Source: Dipylidium caninum
Taxonomy: Eukaryota; Platyhelminthes; Cestoda; Cyclophyllidea; Dipylidiidae
Length of the DNA stretch: 64,000 nt
NCBI GenBank assembly: GCA_017562135.1
Contig: QEYB01000448.1
Span: 2,108,001 to 2,172,000 of the forward strand
Direction of reading: 5' to 3'
Shown here: in pieces, positions 40,661 through 53,900 of the stretch
How the letters are laid out: every line of letters starts with the position of its first letter
How positions within the stretch are numbered: position 1 is the stretch's first letter
Made by a program: the position numbers and the translations under genes
The notes under the pieces: generated by a model
Told to the model about the DNA's origin: nothing
What the model saw: the letters and a program-made list of their open reading frames with translations, nothing else
Database searches by the model: none

Positions 40661-42785
40661 CGCTGACGAGAGACGCCGGACGACCTGTCCTGTCTGCGGT
40701 TAACAGAGAGCGTCACGGGGTAAACTTCGGCTGCTTAAACCACATCTAATTAGCGTGGCAAGGCTATCGCGAGTCCCAATTCAAACCGATTATGCGATGC
40801 ACTTCCCGACTTCTCCGCTCTTCTTCTGCCCCTACGGCTTACTTTGCGCTCCACCTCTACTCTAACGGCGGCACAGATGTCCGGACCTTGTCTCCCTAAC
40901 TGGTCGACAGACAGTGGCAGACCACGAAGGCCCACTACACCCTTTTTGGATATTCTATAAACGTATGCTCATTTTCGTTGCCGTCCTCGGCTCCGCTATC
41001 TGAATGGGAGGTGGAATGCCTGCGTACCCTCTGCAAGACGTGGACGAGATCTACACAATCATTTCACGTGTGTTCATATGCCACATCCCCTTGCTTAAGG
41101 CTGACCGACGTTCCCCTCTCTACGACACAGTCAGTTAATGTGGCACGCGGCATAAACACCTCCACGGCGCCAGCTCTTTGCAGTGTCGCAGGCCTCCGCC
41201 CACCGGCCTGTACCTGTCCGCTTGACGCCGGGGCTGCAGCATGCTGCAGCGTCCATGGCAGAGTGATAGTTCTTACCTAGTCACCTCTCGTTATTTGTCC
41301 GGACGTAGGATGGTGGAAGAGGCAGACCATGGCGGGCACGCGGAGTGTGGAAAGAAATGGCAATGGCTGGGATCAGCAAGGCCCGCTGGAAATAGTGCTC
41401 TCAGAAGAGACGTAAGATATGGTAGAATGATAGTCTTAGTACTCTAGAACGACAAGGGTGCGGTGCTGTTGCATGGGACCTGGCAGGCGAAGATTTGAAG
41501 AGGAATTCTTTAAAGGGTAACGAATACGCAGGGACTCGGACTAGGTGGATTTCAACAGCGTCCCAAGTATATCAAAGCGAGGAGGCAATAGAAATGGTAG
41601 GCAGCAGAAGATGCTTGGAGTGAGGTTTGAAGAATGAAAAGAGCACATTAATGGTAATGTGCTTTGCTGCTTGGCCATGACGATTGTTGCCACGATTGTT
41701 GCCCACCACACCACACCTACTCACACACACACTGCCACATCAGTGTTGTTCTGCGACTGGGCTGTTGTACAAGTACGCCGTCATTAAGAGGCTGCCTGAC
41801 CCCCTCATGAAGGCCTTTTTGTGCATGCGCACTAGCGGGGTTGGAGGGCATATGTGTGAGGAGGATGCGCCTTCACTTCTTGACGGGCTCAAAAAATCTA
41901 CTCCCGATGCCTTCTTAAAGCGCCCATGTGGCGCAACATTTCTTGCCCAATGCTGGGCGCACAGCTACATACACGCAGGCACGTGCACCTGCCCTCATCG
42001 GCCAGCGGAGGAAGCGTCGCCTTAGCTCTTGGCACTCTGTTGCGCTTAGGCATTAGGAGGTAACGCGAGCTTTCAAGTGGTTTATGGGAAAGCAAGAATC
42101 GAAACCATCCTGAAAAGTGTAAGGGAAGAATAGCTGATGATTGACAGAGATGTTGAAGGCAAACATCACCATATTCGCGGGTATTTTGGAAAAATGGCAG
42201 TAGCCGGGACATGTTTTGCCCAATTTTGTTTCATATTCCTAAAGGACTCAGTTAATCCAGGCTAGAGTTGCTGGAGGCGATGGCGTAGGGTGGAGTGAAG
42301 TAATGTGTGGTGAGTTTGTGTCCCCGATTTCGAGTTACTGCTTCAAGTGTGATTACATTTACCCTGTCTATGATGCCAAACTCATGTTTCCTGTAGCAGC
42401 GAAAGCTTAACGTCCTGGCCTAGAGATTGCTCTGAGTGGTGTGTCGCGGGGCCCCCACGATTACGTTAACCAGTCGCCATAGTAATGCCATATTCCTCGC
42501 TTTAGGTTTTCTCGACCAATACGCGCTGAATAAGTGCCTCAAAATTAACTATTTAATCTTATAAACACCAGATATAGGACCTACTCATATTAGAAAAAGT
42601 AAAGTGGCGTTCACAAGGTTACAACCAGGTATTTTAGATTACGCGCATTTATTTGCTGTAGTTTGAGTTCATTGAGCACGCAGAACAAAGTCCAGGTGAA
42701 TTTGTAAGCCTTTCAGTGGCAAAGTTTGAATTCCTTAAGCACTAACGTTTTCCTCAACGTGAAAATAATGCTTAAGAAGCAAGAA

Positions 42786-42852
42786 GTTTAAGTTTGACTG
42801 GACTAATTAAATCAAAAATATTATAATGTTTAAGTTTGATTGGGCTGATTAA
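42786..42852. repeat. Pair of 25-bp direct repeats
   Basis: 42786-42810 and 42828-42852 both read GTTTAAGTTTGA(C/T)TGG(A/G)CT(A/G)ATTAA, with three transitions between them and a period of 42 bases. Confidence 0.85.
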
Positions 42853-45801
42853 TGGCAATCGCGGATTTAACAAAGCCCCCTAGCGCGTCTCCTCACTTTT
42901 CGTGAGTTTAGTCTAACGAGCTTTTTGTTTGCTTTATCTAATGGCCTTGTATGTCGCGCATAAAAGCATTTTTTAAGGGTTCCCCCGTTAGCAGTGCGCA
43001 GTTGAATCTTACTTATTTTCAGGGTTTTGTCTAACAGGAGATTTTTTTGCACCGCATTATTCATATTGTGATAATCTATGCGGTTCGGTTATTGCCAAAA
43101 ATTAATTCGGCAAGGCAAACATGTTTACTATAAAGTCAGTGCGCATTCAAGCATGGGAAAATTTTTGCCATCGGGTTCCTCCAAAGTGTACTTATAAAAG
43201 AAAGGACGCCCCGAACCACCGATTATTATTCATCGTTTTGCAATAATATTCTCCATCATATTTAAATGACAGTTTTGGAATGTGCCGCTTCCTTTCCATT
43301 TTGCATTATGCGGTTATTTGACCCAAGAAGCGACACTGGCTTGCGGGGATATTCTGCCGCTTATGTCTAATATAAATCGGCAAAACATTAACATAATGAA
43401 TCGGGGTAGTTTCCGAAGTAATGCGCGATTTACGCTTCTGGTTCGATTTATGTATGTCGATTATAATAGGGATTTACTTGAGAAATCGTGCTATGGCCAA
43501 GCTGCTGACTTGCATATCCTTATCTCACAATTGTGATATTTATTTTCACTGCTCCACGTGAAAAGTGTACTTATTTTTCAGTATCTTGGTGCCTATGCAA
43601 TGTCGTGCTGAAATTAGAAAAGTTGAATGTGATGAAGTGAAGACCCTGGTCATCTGTCTGAACGAAGACGAGGATGACTTAGACTCAAGAACTGGGGTCA
43701 AAAGTCACTCGGGTGGCATCCATCTGCTTTTTGGGCATACGTCATTTTTGTGTGTAGGGGTTTTATTTCGACTTCTTTTTCACAGATTCTCAAGCATAAT
43801 AACTGTGACAATAGAGACCTTGTGTTCATTTTCAAACAATATCTCAATTTATATGTATTATCTTCGCTTAGTTACTTGTCTGATTAAACCTATTCTTTGT
43901 TAATGCAAAATCACTAATAGGATTCCTTTATTTGGGCATAATTTATCACAACTATCTGGTTTAATCTCCATATGTGGCACCCTTAATGGCAATTTTCGAT
44001 GTTTCTCATTAATATATTACACTTCCGCTCGTAAACCATTACCTTTTAATAACTCTTGCCAAAGCCACTTATTTCGTTGAGGAGTATAGAAATTTGCAGT
44101 TAACTTATCGTCAACCGCGTGAGTTATACAACTTTGTGACTTCTGTACACCCTCAATAGACAATCGTGCCTTATTTGTATCTCTGCGAATTGAAGCATTG
44201 TTTCTACCCACGGCAAGGCAAGAAAATGTTTAGGATTAAATTCATAATGAATTTGTTGCAATGCTCCTTACATACGTAATCTAAACAGTTAATTACAGGG
44301 ATGTTCCACCTCAAGCACAATGAGTGACAAAAAACTTAGACAGACTATAAGAGATCGACGCCGTCGTCGATATTTCAGATTTTTACTTCTGTGAACTTAA
44401 GAGTGAGGATTGTCCTATTTTACCCGTTCCTTCACCTAGAACTAAGGGTCAGTTTTCAAAAACATAAGTCATTCCATCTTCATTGCAGCCTAGCATTCAT
44501 TGTGCCAAATAGACTAGTCTATTGTTTAATTCTGTAACTGCAAATGTTCAGAACGCAGTCATCAATTAGTACCGGAACATCCTTATTTCATGTTTCCTCC
44601 CCAATGTATTTATTTGTCAGCGACGGTGTAAAGAAGAAACCCACCAGTCGACAGCACTTTATCTTGAATATAATACGATTTGAAAGTGTAAGATCCCGTT
44701 TGACTAACTTTAGCGAGTGATTTCGCATTAGTGGCAATTGTTCCTCTTTGCGGGTACTTCAGTGTCACACCGCAAAATCGTGAGCTGTTCGATTATTATT
44801 CTCTGGCAGTCTGTAAGCTGTTGAGTTTACGTTCAGCCAACTGCTGTTGCTTCCTCCAATTTAACGGAAAGATGACCTATTTTCGACCTCAAATATGGTA
44901 AGCCTTGAAACCGCCGAAACACCTTATAGATGCTATTGGAAAACGATTATGGCTTTAACACTGAAACGTTAAACGAGTACACATACTCCACGAGCACAGG
45001 AACTGAGATTTCTGCTATGTAATGAAAACCTGTTTGTATAGAAAAGGCAAACGAATGTCCTCACCGATGTGTGTCCTATCAACTTCCTTGCAAATCACTC
45101 TCTAAACCGACTTATTAACCGCCAAATACTGACTTGCGCTCCCCATTGAATAGGGTGAATGAAGTGCTAACAACCTTAGCAGTGATACCATCGCTTTGCA
45201 GCCAATGCTTACTCAGTTTAGCACATTCTTTCGACTTGGTTATGCTGTCGCTCAGCTAAGCCCACTCAAACGTGCAAGTAGATTTGCTTTTTCTTCGCCA
45301 GTGTTAATGAACAAAAATTGATTCTCTTTATGGCGCCGTAAAGTGTTAACCCAACGCTTCGAGTGACAACGCGCACATCTTAAGAGCATCAAAGCCTTGT
45401 CCAGAGTAGGTAACCATAATTTCAGTGGCCTGAATAGTGAATTTAAAATGTTATGTGTTGTCTAATCGTAAGAGCTGGGAGTACTTGTCCCCCGTTTGTT
45501 ACCGTCCCCCGCAGTTGATAATAGGGCATCTGGCAACACCGATTCTTCGGAATAACCATTATCGTAATCAAGGTCGTTTTTTTCGGGACTCCGACATATT
45601 CCCTAGGGTACTTTCCACAGCCTTAGAGGTCGGGCCTTTACAGGGGTGGGAACCGAAATGACAACTAAAGATAGATGTAAGTATGCATAAAGCCAAAATG
45701 ATCCTATACTTCTTGTTTGATTTACTTAAAATTGGGGAAAACTAGGCCGGAGTTATGGTAATCGAATTGGTCTCCGCTAATATGTTTATCTCTTTCCTCT
45801 C

Positions 45802-45828
45802 CTCTCTCTCTCTCTCTGTGTGTGTGTG
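45802..45828. repeat. Compound (CT)n(GT)n microsatellite
   Basis: About eight CT units run directly into five or six GT units. A G-rich tract follows at 45855-45877. Confidence 0.9.
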
Positions 45829-47501
45829 GAACAAAAGACATGCCGAATGCCCGCGGGGGGGGGGAGGAGGGCGGGGAAGAGCTGAGTCTCCACTGCCGGT
45901 GGTGCCCCCAAGTTGACATCTCCAATTCGGGGACTGGCAAGTCCGGCATGAAGACGTAGCGTAAGCTCACCTACCCCACTTTCTGACGAATTAGCAACAA
46001 TGTTGCCATTTTCAGGTCATTGTCAACACCCTAAACCAGATGTCGGGGGAAGAATTGTACCATTTTGGCCGAAACACAATATGGTTGCTCTTTGGAACCC
46101 TGTTCAAAATGGTTAACCGCTCGTAGGTCAGGCTTTAATTGTGGAGTAAGCTGAAGCTTTAAACGATTGTATTAGCTTCACAGAACTTATGTCCATTCTG
46201 GAAATTCATTTATCTGCCTAAAACTAATTTCAATGGATACTTTGTAAAGCACTCCAAAATGTTCCTGAGGTACCAATGAGCTAGTGGACTAATAACTGAA
46301 AAAGTGGGAAATAAATGGCTAATTGGCTGATCCGGCGTTACTATGACCTCCATATGATGCAACCCTCTTTTAAAACGGGTTTTGCTCTGCGAACTACTCC
46401 AAGTTAGGTCTCGTAATCTCCGAAAAACTGTCGCAGATGTAAGGCAATTCACCTGCTTACGAAGATGATTTAAAGCGAGGAACAGAACATTTGAAATTCG
46501 ATTCATCCCACTTGCTTTTATGCTACTAGGAGAAAATATTCACCAATTGAGTTTCATCTTCCGTTGGGCAAGACTCCGAAGTGTTAATGCATAGCTCCTT
46601 GTCATCAGCGCTCGTGTATTGACATTTTCCGCCTCAGATGCATGACTTAAAGGGAGGGTTTATCACTGATAAGACCTTGGGAGAAATCCAGCCTCCGCCG
46701 CAAAGGCGATCACCCCTATAATGCGGCATATCATTACCTAATGTACGTCCACTAACGAAGTGACGAGGAAATAGGAAGGGCTTTTCCTATCCCAAATAAC
46801 ATCAAGCTAGGTTGAGAAATATGATTGTGGATGGATCCAGCGGTGGCAATTGTAACCACCTCTTAGTAAAGTCCCACCAGTGCCTACCTTTTCTTTAAAG
46901 AGCATGACCAACGAATGCGGTAAATCACCACAAATGTTTAAACAATGTAAACCCTGTCGCCTATGACGACGGTACGGGCGGAGAACGTTCTTGACCGAGC
47001 CTAAAGGAAAGCAACTCCATAATAATAATTCGTGGCCACTTTAACCAGCCAAAACATTTTGACGATTGCTTCCCAAAGGTAGAAATCTATCCTGGGCCCA
47101 TTAGATACGGAAGGAGAAAAGTAAGTCAGAACTTCCACCCTATTTAACTCACAAAGGCCTGGTCGTCAAAGATTGCGTATTTCGTTTGTGCGATTTGCCG
47201 TGCCTCCTCAGGTCCCATCAAAAGGTAATTGCTGATCGTTATCGCCATCACACAAACTCTGTTACTCCTCAATATCCCCATTTCACTGACACTGTGGATA
47301 CAGGCTAAATCCTACAGGGCAAAAGTAGAGTGAGTTTACTGGGTGCGTGCCAAAGCTCTGCCAGACTCCACAGGCATTCCGTCCAGGCCGGCTCCTTTGA
47401 GCGGCTCTCGCAGTAACTACCTACTGGCTTGAGTAAGTAGCTAGCAATAACGTCAGCTTTGGAATTGCATTGCGACCCGGGGAATTTCCACGTGGGAAGG
47501 A

Positions 47502-47526
47502 GTGAAACACGTCAGACGTGTTTCAC
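47502..47526. repeat. 25-bp palindrome
   Basis: GTGAAACACGTC (47502-47513), a single A, then its exact complement GACGTGTTTCAC (47515-47526). Confidence 0.9.
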
Positions 47527-48907
47527 CTGTCAATGAGGTGAAGTTGGGATCAACAGTGATTCAGCAACAAATGCCCACACCTACGTCGGCGAGAGCACCT
47601 CTTACGTGAATCAATTTTGCGGTTCCCATGAGCGTACTATTTCTGTGGAATGAAAATCACCCCGTTCTACACTTGGACACCACAAAATGCACTGATTAAC
47701 GTTATATACAGCCGTTCAGAGAGAAAAATACAGAAGAACTGCTTTTGTTTCCAAACACAGTCTCAGAAGTGCAATGGACAGAAAAACACCTAGTAGCCGC
47801 GTACTGCACATAACCGGTTAACACGATCTTGGAGAACTTTGTAGAGGGACGAACATAACAAGAGTAGCTGCCGTTTGTAGCGATTCATCTTACGGATCGT
47901 CGAAATAGTTCGACCATTCGCAAACTGACCACCTAGGCGTCGCCAACTCTCGACCGAGTGCGACATTATAACCACGAGTAACGAGAGACGGTCAGAGCAA
48001 TGTAGGATGGTTCCGTGAAAATTTCAAAAGGCCATGAGCAGATTTCATCTCCCGTGTGAGTCCGCCGCAAAGTAAATTGGCGGGTTAAAACCAATTTTTA
48101 TTCATCGCCAAGTTGATAGACAATTAAATAAGGTAGACGAGAACTTGTTGGATTTTCAATATCTTCCCCAATTTTGGTCAAAAACACGAACCTAAACAAA
48201 TGCGTCAGGAGGCTATGAAGAGCTGTCAATGTAGACTTGACAACTGCGAGAATCGACACTTCCCATTCATCGGTGATTTAACTAATTTAAAGGCAGTCTT
48301 CTTGGTAGAATAGCTCAATACATTCAGAGCACCCCTGACAAGTTTAGGTATAGGTCAGATGCGTTGTATTCCCAAAAGCTGACATAAAAAAATGGTGGAC
48401 TCAGAAAAGAGTTCCATTTAAGAAACCGTTATATGGTTTTTGACATATATTTTTGAGAAAATGAGTCAGAAGTCCATAAGCATGTATCTTGTAGGGGAAT
48501 TGAAAACCAACTTACCATTGGAAACGGTGACGAGGAGGTGAGGTGGCCAGAAATGTAACCACCGACATTCGTTGCTTCCTGAAGTTTTGTAAATAAAATC
48601 ACACAGAAATAAAATAGGGGGATACCGGAGACACCCAAGCAAGACTAAAATTGGATGTCTGTAGGAAGGTAGGAAGGAATTGAGGCCAGAATCTTGAAGA
48701 TTTCGAGCTCTATATAAGACAAAATTATCGCAAAACTGAAATAACAACACAAAAAAGTGAAGTTAACATAAATATTGGGATGGTCCAATGACCATTTTGC
48801 CTTAGCACCAGTGAACAAGAACTTACCACAGGTACAAAAATCACCAATGAAAGTAGAACAAGTACACGGTGATTTTCGATCTATTTGTCTCAGTGTTATA
48901 GAACACG

Positions 48908-48931
48908 GAGGCGGTCCGCCGAGGCGGTCCG
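48908..48931. repeat. Tandem GC-rich dyads
   Basis: GGCGGTCCGCC occurs twice in a row (period 13), and each copy is self-complementary apart from its central base. It stands out in AT-rich DNA. Confidence 0.85.
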
Positions 48932-50479
48932 CCGCTAGCGTGGAAGGTACCCCAACAACTACATGTAGTGCGAACACGACAACGGACAAGAACTACAATT
49001 TAAAACTTATGGTGCTGGACAAGTCCAACCTTCATATCTCACAGAGTTCACCGACTTACTTTCTGGATCTAAAAATAGAATCTGATGCGCCAGCATCGAA
49101 TCATGCAACTGCAAGAGACAATGCGACAGAATGATGCCACATACAAACAATGGATCAGGTCCGGTGGCGAAACAGCCCCACCCGTGAGCTCCAATTGCCG
49201 TCTCATTTTTATCTAGTGACAATAGTAAGAAGCAAACGAGAGCAAAACCATTGCTTTCTACGGCGATACACAACCCGGAAAAGACATCTTATCATGACTC
49301 GTTAAATACACCCGCATCGTCGACGGAAAGTAACGCAGCCCCAGCAACACTTTACGGCACGTCATTCACTTCCACGAAGTTGAAGTCACTGTTGGTCTCC
49401 CTCGTTCTCATATACTGACTGATCACGCCAATAAGGCGCAAACGGGGCGTCATTCCATTGGTTGCATTCGCTGAAAGCGAGGCGATACCAACGTGGAGTG
49501 GGGCGCGGCCGCTAGTGTGATGTCGACAGTCATCAATCACATAAGATGCATGAGAATGTGGAGAACGACTGCGTTCTAGCTACAGTGAACCGTTACACCA
49601 CTTCTATCAAAAGGACGGGTTCACATGGAGTAAACACGCCACTCCTCCTAAGAAGCATACGTCGAAAATCCGCAGCAAAAACTTTCTTTTATCAAACATA
49701 ATTCGATGCAGTCGCGTAGGCCGAAATCGCATCAAATCATCCAACAACTCCTACATGGAAGGCTAAACTGGTCCAAACCACAATACACTCCTAAGCTCTT
49801 CGTCAAGGCAACCGAATGGCTGCGCCAGACAGTGTCTCCATTGATAGCACTCAAATTGGCTTTCAATAAGATCAATGAGACCGTGTTGGAATGAAGCATC
49901 TGAACTACAGGCGTTGCTTCTTTTCCGGAACAGAAGTAACGTGATGGAGAAGAGTAATAAAAAGTTGTCCGTCTGAGTTGTGGCATAGGGACACTGGAAT
50001 ATACTTACACCTAGAGGTTTTCAACCTGCCACTACTATCAAAAGCAAACAAGGGGAAATTGAAGTGTGAAAATGTCGATTATTCATAAAAAAAGGCTGTA
50101 TTTCGTTCCCCTTCCTAGCTCGTGCAGCGGTTGCTGCTCTCCACGGGGCAAGGGGCACGACGGTAGTGGATGGTTAAACGCCGGGCTGAAATCAGTAAAA
50201 TTAGAGAAACTTCTCCAAGTGTAACAAAAAAATCATTACTACGGAGGGCAATAATGCTCAGAAATGTCAACCAGCATAGAGCATGTTAGGCAGACACCAA
50301 AATATGAGATACGCTCCCCAAAGTCATTTATTTACCTTCAAATAAAAATAAAATCAATGGAGGGGAGTACCACTCCAAGTGACATCGTTTAAGTGATTAA
50401 TAGGCAATGAAATGTGAAAAAGGATTCTGGCTAATGTTAATTAAAAAAAAACAAAGAGAGAAAAACTTGTGAGGATGGC

Positions 50480-50485
50480 TTTATT
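50480..50485 (-). terminator. Candidate poly(A) signal of the zinc-finger gene
   Basis: AATAAA on the minus strand, about 470 nt after the zinc-finger gene stop. Other AATAAA copies lie further on, near 50325-50350, so the site actually used is unknown. Confidence 0.4.
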
Positions 50486-50953
50486 TCTTAAAAAATTACT
50501 GTACTACAAAATCTTGCAAGAATAAGAAAATTCGGAATTTAGGCCCCATGGAAAGTCTTCGAGGCTGAATAATTGGGCGGCGGCCTCAAGCTAAAGAAAA
50601 AGTGAAAATGAGAAATGGACGTTAATTAAGCAAAAGGATCATATTGAAAAAGGCCTTTTAGTCGTATTTGGAGTTAGTCTTCGGATAAAAAATAGGGAGA
50701 CATTTGAAGTATCAATGTGGGAGGTGCAGAAAGACAAACTGGTAACCAAGGCAGGTAGACTGCTCATTTACTGACGACAAGACCGTCCAAGAAACACGAA
50801 GGAACCTGACGAAACTACGAAATAAGATATTTTTAAGTATAACATTAAAGACAGGCTAAGTCAACTCATCTCCCTCAGCAGGATTCAAAGAGATACCTAG
50901 GAACAATGAGTCAATCGAAAAAAAAAAACAAACTAAACGTACCTATGTCTTGC

Positions 50954-53900
50954 TTAGGGTCTCCAAATCGGAGGACGCAGCACAGGGCTGCCAAAGACGT
51001 TGGTGGGCATCAAAAATACTGCTGGATTGAAGCCACTAGCCGCACTCGCCAAGGCAGTCGCTGTTACAGCGGGAGAGGGAGCAGCCAGATTCTGTGCAGG
51101 TGCTATAGCAGGAGGCTGCCACAGCGAAGGTGGTGCCATCCATGAGGCGGGGGGAAGACCAGCATTAAGGACGCCCGTATTGGATCCCATCGAAATGTGT
51201 GGCGGTGCAGGTTGTCCAGAAGGAGGCGGTGGCGGTATTGGTGGTCTTGATGGTGGTGGAGGAGCAGGAGGCTCGTTCATTCCCAACATATCTGCAAATG
51301 CGGCAAGTTTACTGCTCCTCCCCTGTGTGGCATTGGAAGAGGACTTCGTGATACTTCGTCTCTGGCGATGGCTGAGAAGCGGAATTTTTGTAGTGGTTGC
51401 ATGTTCCTGAGTTTTAATCCCTCCTTCCCCTTCTCCCTCCTCCTCCCGTCGGCTGAAGTAACTATACCCATCGAAAATCTCCATGGAGTGGGCGGAAGAA
51501 GTAGGTGGTGATTGAATGATTGGCGCTGAAGACTCGGACGGTTTATTCTCTTCTCTGTGCTGTTCTTCGGCAGGGGCATTGAGATTGCCTTTCAACAGGG
51601 CCTGGAGCGCATCAAGCGGCGAAGAAAGGAGGTTTTTCACTCCTATATATATGTTTAAGAATTGTAAGAAATAATCAGCTTTGACGACCTCCTGGGATTT
51701 AGAGCTTAACTCACCATCCAACTGATCTGACCTAAGATGTTTAGGAGGATTGCCAAGGTGACTAACTTGGGGAGCCTCCCGTTTGGACCCAGGAGAAAAA
51801 GGCTGCGGCAGAAGAGATCGAGGGTGACTTGACCTGATGGTAGAAACATTCTGCCCAGGTATAGAGATTGGAGGCAGTGAAGGAGGTGAAGAAGGACAGA
51901 AATCCCCGAGAAGGGTTTTGACAACCCGCTTGTCCGACTGGGAATTTTTGCCGCCCTTAGTAACAGCTACTCCACTGTCAACCTTGGCATCACCATCATT
52001 CTCCTCTGATATCTCAGAGTTCGACCGTCTCGCCGACGGCGGGTCAGGAAGAAGGGGAGTTGAAGTTCTATTTAAAAAGCAAAGAAAGATTCGATAATCT
52101 AAGTCAACTAGACAGTTGTGATTGCCTTACAATATAAGGCATGGTTGAATGTGGACTGGTACCTTATGAGGACCAAAAGTTGCAAGTAGTCAATGTCCGT
52201 CAACAGAGCTAGAAACTAGCGTACATCTATGCTTAGCAATCAGCAGTTGAAGATAGGATTAAACAAGCCGATACAAATCAGAAGCCACCACAAATAAGAA
52301 CGAAAAAAACTCTTCTTCATGTAGTGTAGAGAAAAGTCAATGTTCCTTTGCGCATGGCGGTTAATTATATTTTCTTCATCCATCTCATTTTTGGGAAATG
52401 CACAATATATTGAACTATGAAAAAACTCGGTGATTCTGAAAATTTCATGAGGTAATTATGCATTTCAATTAATGGGAGCATACCTGGGTTACATTCTAGG
52501 CTCAATAATGTGCTCAAATATTTGCTGATCACTCACTCGGACGCCGCAAAGAAGGTTAACCAAAAGGGGAATCGAACACTAAATAGATACCGCATTAGGA
52601 TACTAATAAATGACACAGTGTAAGTGAACTAATAACAAACTAGAGGATAAAGGCTTTACAAGAAGCGGTATAAAACAGTTTCAATTTATTGTATAAACTA
52701 ATCCCATTCGTTGAATGGCGAATTTTGTGACAACATGACTAAGCATAATGAAAAGATCAAAATTTAAAGCAACTGGTACACGTAATATAATGAAAAGAAT
52801 TCTGACAAAAGAGTATGAGCAAGTATACGAATATTGATAACATGGACTCGCAGTAAATGAGTTTAAATTTTTCCTTTGCCAAGTCACACTATTTGTGCAT
52901 TTAGTGGAGGGCTTCCACGAGATGAGCAGCCGAAAAATAGACCGAAATTAGATACTCTACGCAAATATGTATATTCCGTTGTCGCTAACACTTAAATTGG
53001 AGTTTTAGAGGACCAATAACCACTGGATTCACCATTTTGAAAAGTAAAAACAAAAGTTGAGACACTCCAGCCGACAACTTACTCAGCATGCTTCGGGCGT
53101 AGATTGTAGCTAAACTGAAGAGGGTTTGGTTTTTGCTCAACAGTCTTAAGTATATTGAGGGCCCATTTCACTTCGTCCTCAAAGCTTTGAGCCAACTGTG
53201 AGTCCGTCGGCGACAAAGCATCTACCGTCCTCTCCTGTTTTTGCGATTCGTCAGAATCTGAAGTTCCACTTATGCCCAATAGTCCTTCTTTTTTAGGCGA
53301 TCTCTAAAGAACGTGAACAAATTGGGTACGTTTGGTAATACATATGTCATCAAGTTTATAAATAATCACTGTAACGTACTAATCAATAATGACATATAGC
53401 TCTCAAACTGATAATATCCCTACACTAACACGCTCAAGACAAAGTGACCAGAGAGGCCCGACAATCTACAACGATGTTCTCCAGAGTAAAACCGACGGGA
53501 AGATCATGAAAAAAAAGGTCGATAAAACACTCAGAAAACACTGGCGGGTAGTGAGAAAAGGTACATACGAAAAAAAGGTCTTTTGTTTTCTGTTAAAGTT
53601 TTAAAACCAGGAAATCTAGCTGCAACTCTAAGTCCATATAATCATCAGGGTTAATTTGGCACTACATTTTAGTCACATTCGTTTAATACTGCCATTTAAA
53701 AATATAACTAACAAAAAATCGTTGCATTTGTTGGTGATAGTGAAGTTCGGAAGGGCAGGCCTTTCACTAATAAAACCGACTTCAAAGTCTGGAAGATGAA
53801 TGAGGATCGGGCCCCCAATATTGCATTTTGACTCGGGGACGCCTGTTGAGAAGAAGCTCGGTAAATGCAATTCATCTTGACAAGTATCACAACTATCATC

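Larger units (their letters stand above)
40661..50953. other. Gene-poor spacer, mostly AT-rich
   Basis: No gene recognised. From about 42.4 kb the DNA becomes AT-rich and long open frames vanish. It holds a 25-bp direct repeat pair, a microsatellite with an adjacent G run, a 25-bp palindrome and a GC-rich double dyad, each listed separately. The last few hundred bases before 50953 should be the 3' UTR of the minus-strand zinc-finger gene. Confidence 0.5.

Noticed and set aside
51000..51410. 136-codon Gly/Ala-rich open frame antisense to the zinc-finger gene
   Set aside because: It is the complement of the Pro/Ala-rich last exon; such frames are expected opposite Pro-rich coding sequence.
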